A DNA stretch of 64,000 nucleotides, taken from assembly GCF_002860285.1 (NCBI RefSeq), contig NZ_PGVF01000001.1:434001-498000 (forward strand). Direction: 5' to 3'. How positions within the stretch are numbered: position 1 is the stretch's first letter; each line of letters opens with the position of its first letter. Source of the stretch: Bacillus sp. M6-12. GTDB lineage: Bacteria; Bacillota; Bacilli; Bacillales; DSM-1321. The translations under genes were made by a program, and so were the position numbers. Under the pieces are notes generated by a model. The model had not been told where the DNA came from, ran no database searches, and was given only the letters and a program-made list of their open reading frames with translations. This document shows positions 8,866 to 16,497 of the stretch, one piece after another.

Positions 8866-9311
8866 ACGGTTTTTCCGACTTGCATGAACAAATTAAGCGT
8901 TTCCTTATATGTGGGATTATCTACTCCAAAAGGAAAGAATATACACAATTCATGTGCTTCCATAACTCCTGTTTTTTCTCCAACGATAACCAAAATAGAT
9001 TCTTCTACTTTGCTTGATAATTGATTGCCTATTTCATATAATCGTTGCAATACTTCGCCACTTTTTAACTGATGCTCTATCGCAAAATCTTTGGCTAAAG
9101 TGTCCGTTTGTTCATCGTGCCAATATTCCTCATTATATAAGTACCCATATTGACCATTACATTGAACCAAATAACCTTCTTCTTCATTGCCGAAGCCTTC
9201 TTTTTCAGCCCACTTATCTATTTCCTCTGGAACAGATACATCTTCATGACATAGCTCCCAACAACGATTGCGTAAATATTCAATGGATTCTTCTCTCATT
9301 TTCTTGACCAT
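8859..9311 (-). CDS. Hypothetical protein
   Basis: 150 residues, acidic, soluble, no motif recognised. ATG start after AAGGAGGAA. First gene of the minus-strand run that continues into the DUF2325/transferase pair, but a terminator at its end suggests partial separation. Its promoter (9354-9382) carries the TTTACA-type palindrome shared with other genes of the element. Confidence 0.8.
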   Translation of the reverse strand: MVKKMREESIEYLRNRCWELCHEDVSVPEEIDKWAEKEGFGNEEEGYLVQCNGQYGYLYNEEYWHDEQTDTLAKDFAIEHQLKSGEVLQRLYEIGNQLSSKVEESILVIVGEKTGVMEAHELCIFFPFGVDNPTYKETLNLFMQVGKTVA

Positions 9312-9353
9312 GCTTCTTTTTCCTCCTTATAAATAAAACCTTTCCTGTATTCA

Positions 9354-9382
9354 ATTGTATCATTTACTGCCATATTTGTAAA
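9354..9382 (-). promoter_or_regulatory. Promoter of the 8859-9311 gene with -35 palindrome
   Basis: TTTACA (9382-9377), 17 bp, TACAAT (9359-9354) on the minus strand. The -35 box is one arm of the near-palindrome TTGTAAATTATTTTTTACA at 9376-9394, which recurs at the promoters near 29.85, 34.97 and 21.2 kb. Confidence 0.8.
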
Positions 9383-9428
9383 TTATTTTTTACACCAGCT
9401 AAAATCCGTAAACTTAGCTGGAAAGGAA

Positions 9429-9457
9429 TTGAATATTTCCTTATGCCCCTATATAAT
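9429..9457 (+). promoter_or_regulatory. Promoter of the HNH/HTH gene
   Basis: TTGAAT (9429-9434), 17 bp, TATAAT (9452-9457). The -10 lies downstream of a potential ATG at 9443, which rules out that start and supports the ATG at 9500. Confidence 0.8.
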
Positions 9458-9499
9458 AAGGATATATCATTTATGACGGTCAATATAGGAGGATGGGAA

Positions 9500-10513
9500 A
9501 TGGAGAATTATTATCAAATTGATGGAGACATTGCCATTATTGACGTTCCCTACAAAGACACCATCGTTCGACTTACGATTGACAAAGAAGACTTATCAAT
9601 TGCTCGTTCTATTCATGGTCGTTGGATATTGATTTATAAAGACACCGATAAAAGTTACTTTTACTTTATTTCTAACCAGGATAAATCTATTTATTTACAT
9701 AAACTCCTTTTAGGTGCTGGTGAGGAAGATAAAGTCTATTTTAGGGACAAAGACCACACCAATTTACGAAAATTGAATCTAACCTTGAATACCTATGAGG
9801 CAGATGAATCTTTCCGTCAAAAAAAGCGTGAAGGATATAAAAATATGTCCGAACAAGGTCGGGAAAATTTAATGAAGGGAATCAAGCAGAACCGATACTC
9901 AAAGAACTGGTCAGATAAACTCTCTACCACGAAAAAAGGACAAAATAACCCTCAAACTATCCTAAACCCTTCTATTGTGAGAACAATTCGTGAGGAATAT
10001 GCTCTAAGACACTTCACACAAAAGGCATTAGCTGACTATTATAATGTAGGTCGAACCACGATAGCCGATATCGTCAATTACCGAACATGGAATGAAATCG
10101 GAGAGAATCCAAACAAGGAATATCGTATTTACAAAGAAAATGAACTCATTCCTTTAAACTTGAAAGAAACGCCCATTCAGGAGCATGTTTTTACTAATGT
10201 AGATATTTCAAAAGAGGATTTCGTCATTGAACTGCAGGGGTCGGGGGCATTACAGTATATATTTTGTCAAAAGATTGGTGAAATCAAGCTCTATGTTGAA
10301 GTGAGAAACAGTAAAAAGGAATTTGTTCATAGCTTTGAAGTGGTTTTTCCTGAATTTTTAACCCCACAGCATATTCATAATTATGTTATTGCTCAACGGA
10401 AACCAGTCCGATACATGAACCGACATGGAATACATTCTTATATGCAAATTATCTCTACCCTCTTGTTTGGAGAATCTTACGACCAAGATATACAGTTAGC
10501 CATGAAGTTATAA
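9500..10513 (+). CDS. HNH-like DNA-binding protein with helix-turn-helix
   Basis: 337 residues from ATG at 9500, which follows AGGAGG. Residues about 55-105 resemble the N-terminal part of phage-type HNH homing endonucleases (a WILIY start, LHKLLLG, then DHTNLRKLNL). The invariant HNH residues are degenerate, so nuclease activity is doubtful. A helix-turn-helix segment near residues 180-200 (QKALADYYNVGRTTIADIV) suggests sequence-specific DNA binding. The C-terminal 130 residues are not recognised. It may be a decayed homing enzyme turned regulator. It has its own promoter and is monocistronic. Confidence 0.6.
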   Translation: MENYYQIDGDIAIIDVPYKDTIVRLTIDKEDLSIARSIHGRWILIYKDTDKSYFYFISNQDKSIYLHKLLLGAGEEDKVYFRDKDHTNLRKLNLTLNTYEADESFRQKKREGYKNMSEQGRENLMKGIKQNRYSKNWSDKLSTTKKGQNNPQTILNPSIVRTIREEYALRHFTQKALADYYNVGRTTIADIVNYRTWNEIGENPNKEYRIYKENELIPLNLKETPIQEHVFTNVDISKEDFVIELQGSGALQYIFCQKIGEIKLYVEVRNSKKEFVHSFEVVFPEFLTPQHIHNYVIAQRKPVRYMNRHGIHSYMQIISTLLFGESYDQDIQLAMKL

Positions 10514-10572
10514 TGCTTCATGGTTTTTTGTGTGAAAGATTAAAAAATTTTCCTTATCAACGCTCTATTCCA

Positions 10573-10602
10573 TTGACTATAATCAATAAAAAGCGGTATA
10601 AT
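10573..10602 (+). promoter_or_regulatory. Promoter of the NERD-domain gene
   Basis: TTGACT (10573-10578), 18 bp, TATAAT (10597-10602). The -35 sits in ATTGACTATAATCAAT, a member of the recurring TTGACTATAGTC palindrome family. Confidence 0.8.
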
Positions 10603-10633
10603 TTAGGAAAAGCGTGGAAAGGAGTTATCTTTT

Positions 10634-12025
10634 TTGGACAAAGATGATAAAAAACTTATTCTAAAATATGTTGGTTTATTACTATCAACATTTATGATTT
10701 CTGTTTTAGTTTTTCTTAGAGTGTTCATTGTTCCTTTGGTTATATTTACTGTTATTTTTAGCTGGACTCCCTATGAAGTATGTATGGTTATTTTTCTTCT
10801 TTACTTTATTCCTCAAGCTAAAAAAGAAGTGTGGGACAACTATAAAGAGGAGAAGAACGAATTAGAGAAAGAAAGAATCAGATTAGAACGTCACGAATCC
10901 TTACCTACTACAAAAGTGGAACGTGCCTTACAGCTACAGCCAATCCAATCTATGGAGGCTTTAAAAGGGATAGCAAAAGATGTGTTTGAATCTCGTAATT
11001 ATAAAAACGAGTTTTCTTCCTTATCTATTTCTAAACAAATAAATTTACAACCCCTGGAAAGCAGAGTCGATAATAATGACCGTTTAAAATTAGTAGAGAA
11101 AGAATTCGCACATATTCAATCTTATAGCCCTTCTCACTTTTCAAATGGAATGAGCTATATAAGAGATATGTTAGGAAGGGATGCTATACAAGGTGTGCCT
11201 ATTTCTCCAATAAAAGAAATTCTTTCAAAAATGGGAATTACACCCTCTTCTATATCACCTATGTCAACGGATGTAGAAAGATATCAAAGAATCTATCAAG
11301 AAGCTCTTGCTTACTTAGAAAAAGAAGTGGCTATAATGGGAGCAGGGATTGGTGGAGAAAATCGTGTGAATGAAGAGTTAGACATGTACAAAGGTTTTTG
11401 GAAGCACATTCCCAATGTCCGTTTTGAAGTAAATGGACAATCGGTAGAATCCGACAACATCATTGTCTCTACAAGAGGGATTTTCACTATTGAAGTTAAG
11501 AACTACTCTCCTAAAGGGAGTTATGCCTTAAAAATAACAAAAGATGGACAATGGATAAAAGTATTCCCAAATGGAAATGAAGAACCTACAAACAATGTAA
11601 CATCTCAAATGAATCGTCATATTGCCTTTAAACAACTATTAATCAATCAAGAGTGGGAAAAATCATATGGCAAAACATCCTCTCCGTTCTTTTTTGAACC
11701 GATTTTTGTAATTGCGAATGACACGATTCGGATTCAAAATGATACCGATTTACCAATTATGAGAATTTCACAAATCTATCATCATATTATGAAGAAACCT
11801 GAAATCCTCACACAAGAACAAGTAGAAAGATTAGCTCATATTATTAAGATAAATATGCTACCAGCTAAAAAATATGAACTAAAGCACTATGAATCAGTGT
11901 TAGAAAAAGCCTATCACGATATTTTGTTAAGAGAGTCAACTGCTAATCAAGTAGTTTCTGCTATTGATGAATATGTAAACAGGGGTAAAGAAGAATTAAT
12001 TCGGCTTAAAGACAATATGAAATAA
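10634..12025 (+). CDS. Membrane-anchored NERD-domain protein
   Basis: 463 residues from a TTG start after AAAGGAG. Two hydrophobic segments at about 9-32 and 38-60 anchor the N-terminus. A charged helical stretch follows. From about residue 235 comes a NERD domain (nuclease-related, PD-(D/E)XK-like): GGENRVNEEL, then SDNIIVSTRGIFTIEVKNYS with the acidic-x-Lys end of the catalytic core. NERD proteins are often plasmid-borne and thought to act on DNA, but their substrates are poorly known. Anchoring in the membrane would place it where incoming DNA appears. Monocistronic with its own promoter and terminator. Confidence 0.8.
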   Translation: MDKDDKKLILKYVGLLLSTFMISVLVFLRVFIVPLVIFTVIFSWTPYEVCMVIFLLYFIPQAKKEVWDNYKEEKNELEKERIRLERHESLPTTKVERALQLQPIQSMEALKGIAKDVFESRNYKNEFSSLSISKQINLQPLESRVDNNDRLKLVEKEFAHIQSYSPSHFSNGMSYIRDMLGRDAIQGVPISPIKEILSKMGITPSSISPMSTDVERYQRIYQEALAYLEKEVAIMGAGIGGENRVNEELDMYKGFWKHIPNVRFEVNGQSVESDNIIVSTRGIFTIEVKNYSPKGSYALKITKDGQWIKVFPNGNEEPTNNVTSQMNRHIAFKQLLINQEWEKSYGKTSSPFFFEPIFVIANDTIRIQNDTDLPIMRISQIYHHIMKKPEILTQEQVERLAHIIKINMLPAKKYELKHYESVLEKAYHDILLRESTANQVVSAIDEYVNRGKEELIRLKDNMK

Positions 12026-12034
12026 GACAAAATA

Positions 12035-12071
12035 AAAACAGCCTGAGAGAATCTACTCTTATGGCTGTTTT
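12035..12071. terminator. Bidirectional terminator
   Basis: Stem AAAACAGCC/GGCTGTTTT with an inner GAGAG/CTCTT helix, between the convergent NERD gene and the 12059-12577 gene. It overlaps the 3' end of the latter. Confidence 0.8.
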
Positions 12072-12577
12072 ATATTAATGACCCTTCTAATTTTTGCGTT
12101 AATCGCTTCTGCATCTCTTTCTGATAATGCTCCGCTTTGAATGACTTTGTAATAATGTCCGTTTTCCCCATATAAGGAGCAAAGAACTTCCTTCTCTTCC
12201 TCATTCAATTCTCTCCCTTTTAACGGATAGATTTCTTTTAGTATTTTGTCTCTTTTTCTATTTCTTATGTCTTCTCCAAAGACAATGAACATACAAATAA
12301 GAGATATAAGCACAAGAAGACCTACGACAATGGCATACGCAAACCAATGGTGAACGCCATAAATAGCGTACAAGAATACCATCATGGCTAACCCAACAGT
12401 CTGTTCCATTGAACCAATTTCATCATTGAAAATCATAAATAATGAAACTATCCATATCAATAAAAAGGAAACCAATGCAATTGGGAGATTACTATTACCA
12501 AAATAAAAGTGTTCTATTCCCCACACTGGCAAAGCTAATCCTAAAGAATAAATACTTCTCAACAGGAATATCTTCAT
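12059..12577 (-). CDS. Four-helix membrane protein
   Basis: 172 residues. Four hydrophobic helices fill roughly residues 5-105, followed by a 65-residue charged cytoplasmic tail. No family recognised. Its ATG overlaps the stop of the upstream HSDR_N-like nuclease gene by four bases (ATGA), so the pair is translationally coupled. A nuclease-like protein coupled to a small membrane protein is a layout seen in some defence modules; whether this is one is not known. Confidence 0.75.
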   Translation of the reverse strand: MKIFLLRSIYSLGLALPVWGIEHFYFGNSNLPIALVSFLLIWIVSLFMIFNDEIGSMEQTVGLAMMVFLYAIYGVHHWFAYAIVVGLLVLISLICMFIVFGEDIRNRKRDKILKEIYPLKGRELNEEEKEVLCSLYGENGHYYKVIQSGALSERDAEAINAKIRRVINIKQP

Positions 12578-13092
12578 TTTTGCCCCTCTCTATTTTGAGA
12601 AAATACAGTCCATACATTTTCTCTTGTTAATTGTTTTAAAAATTCAATATCATCTTTTTTTAGTTGCAAGATATTAAGCATATAATGAGGATGGTCATCC
12701 ATGATGTTTTGATTAACCGTATCCGTAAAGAAATAATAATCTATTCCGTTCGTTAGAACACCATATCTCACACGAACGTCTGAATTAAAATATCTTTTTA
12801 ACTGACCAATACTTTTCTTTAGAGCAGTTCCTTTTTTCTTTACCTCAATAATAATACGTGGTGTCATATCTACACAAATGGCGTAATCAACCTTCTCTGC
12901 TCCATTGTGCCTTGTATCAAGATTAAGCTCTGCCATAAATTCTAAGGGGTTAAATACGTCATATCCTAACGCTAAGAAAAATGGCATCACAAAGCAGTTT
13001 TTGGTGTTTTCTTCGTCAAAAACCGCTCCTAATTCATCAAAGTATTTTGCTTTTTGTGACAATTTTTCAAAGTCTGCTTTCTTAAATGCCAA
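12574..13092 (-). CDS. HSDR_N-like nuclease domain protein
   Basis: 172 residues. The core matches the N-terminal nuclease domain of type I restriction subunit R (HSDR_N, PD-(D/E)XK fold). A TKNCFVMPFFLALGYDVF helix is followed by KVDYAI with the catalytic Asp and IIIEVKKKG with Glu-x-Lys. Stand-alone domains of this kind are often listed as predicted type IV-like restriction enzymes. No helicase, methylase or specificity subunit is nearby. Start ATG; stop overlaps the membrane-protein gene by four bases. Confidence 0.75.
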   Translation of the reverse strand: MAFKKADFEKLSQKAKYFDELGAVFDEENTKNCFVMPFFLALGYDVFNPLEFMAELNLDTRHNGAEKVDYAICVDMTPRIIIEVKKKGTALKKSIGQLKRYFNSDVRVRYGVLTNGIDYYFFTDTVNQNIMDDHPHYMLNILQLKKDDIEFLKQLTRENVWTVFSQNREGQK

Positions 13093-13150
13093 CCGCTATT
13101 CTCCTCTCTTTTTATATTTGTTTTCCCAACCAATGTTGTTCTTCTATTAT

Positions 13151-13330
13151 CTACGCAAAATACCAAATCGCTTTTTTACATTGTTCACAGGTAATACCTG
13201 TTTCATCGTGTTCAGCCCAAAAGCCAAACTTATTTGTATCTTTTTTGACATATTGACCTCTCTCGTCTTCTGTCCTGTCTTTGTCTGGAATAAACTCCAT
13301 TTCATTTCCACAATCACAAACTAATTTCAC
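13151..13330 (-). CDS. Small zinc-ribbon-like protein
   Basis: A 59-residue gene with a GTG start after AGGAGGGG. The sequence opens with VKLVCDCGNEMEF and has a second pair CEQC near residues 48-51, giving a CxC...CxxC zinc knuckle. Proteins of this kind often bind nucleic acid or partner proteins; the exact role is unknown. It lies between the HSDR_N-like gene and a membrane protein, all on the minus strand. Confidence 0.75.
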   Translation of the reverse strand: MKLVCDCGNEMEFIPDKDRTEDERGQYVKKDTNKFGFWAEHDETGITCEQCKKAIWYFA

Positions 13331-13348
13331 TAATACCCCTCCTACTCT

Positions 13349-13789
13349 CTATTTTTTTATCTTTTCTTCTTGATTGACTATTTCATTATCTTCAAATCGA
13401 ATGGTATGGTCTTCGTCTGATTTGTTGCCGAAATAAAGATTATTGTCCTTCACAACTACTTCAATAAAATCACCTGATTGAACAGGGTCGTATATTTCTT
13501 TTTGAACTTTTACTTTATGTTCTTCATTTAAGCTCTTTACGTAAAGAGTAATCTCATGATAAGGGTTTTTGCCACCTACAAATTTTTTATCGATGACCAG
13601 GGCGAATGTTTCAATTCCTTCTTGTCGCTGTTCTAAATAGGCTTCATGTTCTGCTTTATCTTCTTTAATTCCAAAATAAAGTCCGAATGTCCAGAAATAA
13701 AAGAAATGAAGCACTAAAGCTCCAAAAAGAACTAAACATATCCAACCTGTAACACCTAATTTTTCAACTTGATTTTGTTCATTTTGCAA
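13349..13789 (-). CDS. Single-pass membrane protein, DUF3592-like
   Basis: About 146 residues. A start at TTG 13789 follows AGAGGAAGAGGG; an alternative TTG at 13816 adds nine residues but has a weak site, so the start is uncertain. One strong membrane helix with aromatic residues (about residues 15-40) is followed by a beta-rich domain with YHEITLYV and VKVQKEIYDPVQSGDFIEVVV. This resembles DUF3592-type extracytoplasmic domains. Function unknown. Confidence 0.65.
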   Translation of the reverse strand: MQNEQNQVEKLGVTGWICLVLFGALVLHFFYFWTFGLYFGIKEDKAEHEAYLEQRQEGIETFALVIDKKFVGGKNPYHEITLYVKSLNEEHKVKVQKEIYDPVQSGDFIEVVVKDNNLYFGNKSDEDHTIRFEDNEIVNQEEKIKK

Positions 13790-13831
13790 CTTTGCTTTTC
13801 CCTCTTCCTCTAACAAATTGATTTGCCTATT

Positions 13832-14260
13832 TTATTTATTATATTTATCGAATTTCTTCATAATATAGTCAAACAAATCATTAATATCTTCATCGAAATA
13901 ACACCAGTCACGTTGGTTGTCGGGGTCTTCTTTTTTCCAGTATTTATCCTGCCATTCTGCTTTGCGTTCTTTTTCAACGATACGATATTTACCTTCCGTT
14001 GTTGGAAGTAAAAGATAAACAAATTGGTGTCCACCAGAAACCAAGTAATTATCTACGAACATAATTAAATCGGAATACATATCTTCTTTTGCTATTTTAA
14101 AGCTGGTAGTCGTAATAAATTCATCATCCAAACCACAAGCCTGTGAAAAATCTTGTTTGGAAACAATATCCCCTATTTGAAACTTATCGTCTTGAGAAAA
14201 AGAAACGATAGGGCTTCTTTTTATGATTTTTTGTAAGTGTTTTTTCTGTCTGCTTTTCAT
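13832..14260 (-). CDS. Hypothetical protein
   Basis: 142 residues, basic N-terminus, mixed alpha/beta, no signal peptide. ATG start after AAAGGAATGA. Starts four bases after the stop of the 14265 gene, so co-translation is likely. No family recognised. Confidence 0.78.
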   Translation of the reverse strand: MKSRQKKHLQKIIKRSPIVSFSQDDKFQIGDIVSKQDFSQACGLDDEFITTTSFKIAKEDMYSDLIMFVDNYLVSGGHQFVYLLLPTTEGKYRIVEKERKAEWQDKYWKKEDPDNQRDWCYFDEDINDLFDYIMKKFDKYNK

Positions 14261-14264
14261 ATGC

Positions 14265-14507
14265 TCATTCCTTTACAATGTGTTTTTTTATAAAATCAAT
14301 ATGGTATTCTGCAAAATGTAATGCTTTTTCAATCGCAACAGGGTTATTGTTGGACTCTCCTTGTTTTTTAAAATTAAAAAAACCTACTTGTTCAGCCCAT
14401 TCTTTAGGGTTTTTAGGAGAAATGACATTGTTCCAACCTTGTAGCATATAACAAATTTTCATATCTAATGAAAGAGCATTAATTTCTTCTTCATTCAGTC
14501 TCCTCAT
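14265..14507 (-). CDS. Hypothetical protein
   Basis: 80 residues, helical. ATG start after AAGGAGA, within the 3' end of the upstream gene, which it overlaps by 17 bases. Such overlap suggests coupled translation with the 14491 gene. No motif recognised. Confidence 0.75.
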   Translation of the reverse strand: MRRLNEEEINALSLDMKICYMLQGWNNVISPKNPKEWAEQVGFFNFKKQGESNNNPVAIEKALHFAEYHIDFIKKHIVKE

Positions 14508-15120
14508 TCTCCTTATCCCCCCTTTGTTTCTCTTCTTCCGCTTCTTTTATCCATTCCTCTACTTGGATATTGTTTTGTTCTATACTGTATTGAACAAAGT
14601 CTTGTGCGATTTGAGCTAATTCCAGTAGCTTTTCTTCACTCAGGTCATTTATGAACCAAGCGACACAAGATTCTCCATTAGAGCGGTTTCCAATTTCACC
14701 AATGGTCATTTTATAAGTTGTAAATTCATTTGGTGTTTCTTCATCCCACTGTTTCACTTCATAGCAATACTTTTCCAAACGAACAAAATACTCTATCCAG
14801 AATGTATCTTCGAGTTCTAATTGGTGATAACGTATCTTTCGAGAAAAACCACCATCTTGAAAGTCTTCTAACAAATACCCTTCTTCTTTGGTTTTGTGAT
14901 TTATCATTTCCTGAATGAACAAATGAAGATTTTGTACTTTAGGAAAATCATAAGTGGATAATTTTAATCTTCTTCTTCCAATCTTAATCAGAACATCATA
15001 GTAAAAATAAAGAACATCCTCTATATCTTTAGCTGGTTCTAACTCTTTAAAATACTGCATACTTCCATTACTAAACTCCATTGAAGCATCGCCAATTGAC
15101 CAAATAAATTTCTTTTCCAA
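14491..15120 (-). CDS. Hypothetical protein with acidic tail
   Basis: 209 residues from a TTG start after AGGAGG. The C-terminal 30 residues are a Glu/Lys-rich tail. The body looks alpha/beta with many aromatic residues; no known family. First gene of a minus-strand operon that continues through 14265, 13832 and 13349. Confidence 0.75.
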   Translation of the reverse strand: MEKKFIWSIGDASMEFSNGSMQYFKELEPAKDIEDVLYFYYDVLIKIGRRRLKLSTYDFPKVQNLHLFIQEMINHKTKEEGYLLEDFQDGGFSRKIRYHQLELEDTFWIEYFVRLEKYCYEVKQWDEETPNEFTTYKMTIGEIGNRSNGESCVAWFINDLSEEKLLELAQIAQDFVQYSIEQNNIQVEEWIKEAEEEKQRGDKENEETE

Positions 15121-15170
15121 ACCGCAACCTCCTTTATGTATTCTCTTACTCTATTTTACCACAAATATCA

Positions 15171-15184
15171 TAGACTATAGTCAA
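15171..15184 (-). promoter_or_regulatory. TTGACTATAGTC operator/-35 element
   Basis: Minus-strand TTGACTATAGTCTA containing the 10-bp palindrome GACTATAGTC (15173-15182). A TAAAAT -10-like box follows 20 bp downstream, so the promoter is weaker than others of this family. It lies 50 bases upstream of the 14491-15120 operon. Confidence 0.55.
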
Positions 15185-15221
15185 TTTTTTTGGGATTTAT
15201 TTGTCTTATAAAAACAAAAAA

Positions 15222-15239
15222 CAGAGGATTGCTCCTCTG
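15222..15239 (-). terminator. Intergenic terminator with no clear gene
   Basis: Stem CAGAGGA/TCCTCTG, followed on the minus strand by T-runs. It would end a minus-strand transcript made in the 15240-15420 gap, where no convincing gene is visible. Confidence 0.6.
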
Positions 15240-15288
15240 ATACTCCTTCCTCATAGACATTTTCACTGAATGAAATGTTAGGAGAGGT

Positions 15289-15399
15289 TCATTCACATGA
15301 ATTCCAATGTCTACTTATAAGGCATATTTGTTCAATTTGAACACCTAATGTTTCGTTAGATATTGCATTATAGATGATTACGTTTTCATTTATTACCAT
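15289..15399 (-). other. Possible 36-codon small ORF in a gap
   Basis: In the 339-base gap between 15121 and 15459 the only open frame is this 36-codon ATG frame, without a good ribosome binding site. It precedes the terminator at 15222-15239. It may be a small peptide, part of a short RNA, or nothing. Confidence 0.2.
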
Positions 15400-15425
15400 A
15401 ATTTTCTGCAAAAGAAAAAAATAAA

Positions 15426-15446
15426 GACACCCTTATGCAGAGTGCC
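15426..15446 (-). terminator. Terminator of the 15460-16329 gene
   Basis: Seven-pair stem (GGCACTC with GGGTGTC, two wobbles) followed on the minus strand by TTTATTTTTTT. Confidence 0.75.
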
Positions 15447-15459
15447 TATGGTTGATGAA

Positions 15460-16329
15460 TTAATCAATTATGATGTTAGAAAAAAGCTCAATCGTTTGTT
15501 GAAGGTCAGCAACCTCAATTGTAGGTTTTACTATTTTGGCTACCATTTCTTTTTGTTTTTCCAATTCTGCCTGTCCTTCTTCAGAACGAATCCATCTTTC
15601 TATTTTCATGATTAATCGAATCTGGTCTTTATTTTCCTCTTTGGTGTTCCATTCATCCCATTTTTCTTGTAATAAAAGGGCTTTCGCTTGTGCTTCAACT
15701 CTTTTATCAAAAGAAGGAAGGTACTTTAGAATTTCTTCTTTTCTTAATGCTTGAGCTGTTGGCATATGGATAACACAATTTACTTCCATTCCATTTAGGG
15801 CTGGTGAACCGAAACCTGGTAAAACTTGCTTCCAAATTTCTTTCCGTTTATCCCATTGTTTCTTTGAGAGCTTTTTGGGTCTATCTGTATGGTTGTAATA
15901 CTCATATTTACAAACAGATTCAATAGATTCCCATTCCTTTTCATATTCTTCATGATAGCAAAAAAACATCGCCAACAATTTGTATTTGGCAGGAAAGAAA
16001 ACCACTTTACAATCAAAGTTTGCATCAGGGTCGCTACAGATTTCTCCCTTTTTAAACTTCTGATGTTCTTTCCACAAATCCCAATAGGCTTCCGAAAACA
16101 AAGAGGAAGTAAGGTCTATTCTTTTTTCCCCATACTTATTCTTGATTTCTGATTCGCCTCTTACCATAAACGTATCCAGAATATCTGCTATTCTCTCCGC
16201 TACTAATCTTTCACAAATACGGATAGAGGTTTCATCCATTTTGTTTCGCAACTCCATTGAGAAGTTTTGTAATTCATCTAAGGACAATTTTCTCTTTAAT
16301 TTGTATCCATTCGTAATGACTGTACTCAT
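15460..16329 (-). CDS. Hypothetical protein
   Basis: 289 residues, soluble, rich in Lys, Glu and Trp. ATG start after AGAAAGGTGG. No family is recognised. Four cysteines (three in the central third) are not arranged as a zinc site. Monocistronic with its own terminator, and a promoter-like element with the AAAACAGG leader upstream. Confidence 0.78.
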   Translation of the reverse strand: MSTVITNGYKLKRKLSLDELQNFSMELRNKMDETSIRICERLVAERIADILDTFMVRGESEIKNKYGEKRIDLTSSLFSEAYWDLWKEHQKFKKGEICSDPDANFDCKVVFFPAKYKLLAMFFCYHEEYEKEWESIESVCKYEYYNHTDRPKKLSKKQWDKRKEIWKQVLPGFGSPALNGMEVNCVIHMPTAQALRKEEILKYLPSFDKRVEAQAKALLLQEKWDEWNTKEENKDQIRLIMKIERWIRSEEGQAELEKQKEMVAKIVKPTIEVADLQQTIELFSNIIID

Positions 16330-16362
16330 GTGTATCCACCTTTCTATACAATAGCTCTGCTT

Positions 16363-16389
16363 CCTGTTTTGTTTACTTTTTATATTATA
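16363..16389 (-). promoter_or_regulatory. Candidate promoter with AAAACAGG leader motif
   Basis: Minus strand: TATAAT (16389-16384) then AAAACAGG (16370-16363), the same arrangement as at 6.3, 46.7 and 57.2 kb. It lies 34 bases upstream of the 15460-16329 gene. Confidence 0.55.
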
Positions 16390-16423
16390 GTGGTTAAAAA
16401 ATACTCTTATAAAAACAAAAAAG

Positions 16424-16442
16424 AGTGCAAATCATTTGCAAC
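16424..16442 (-). terminator. Terminator of the 16498 operon
   Basis: Stem TGCAAAT/ATTTGCA followed on the minus strand by CTCTTTTTTG. Confidence 0.75.
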
Positions 16443-16497
16443 CCTTTTCCGTTATCCGAACCAATTATTTTTCTTTTTATCAATTCGCTCTCTCTTT

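Noticed and set aside
9443-9499. Longer N-terminus of the HNH-like protein
   Set aside because: The -10 box lies inside it, so it would not be transcribed; the site at 9488-9493 serves the ATG at 9500.
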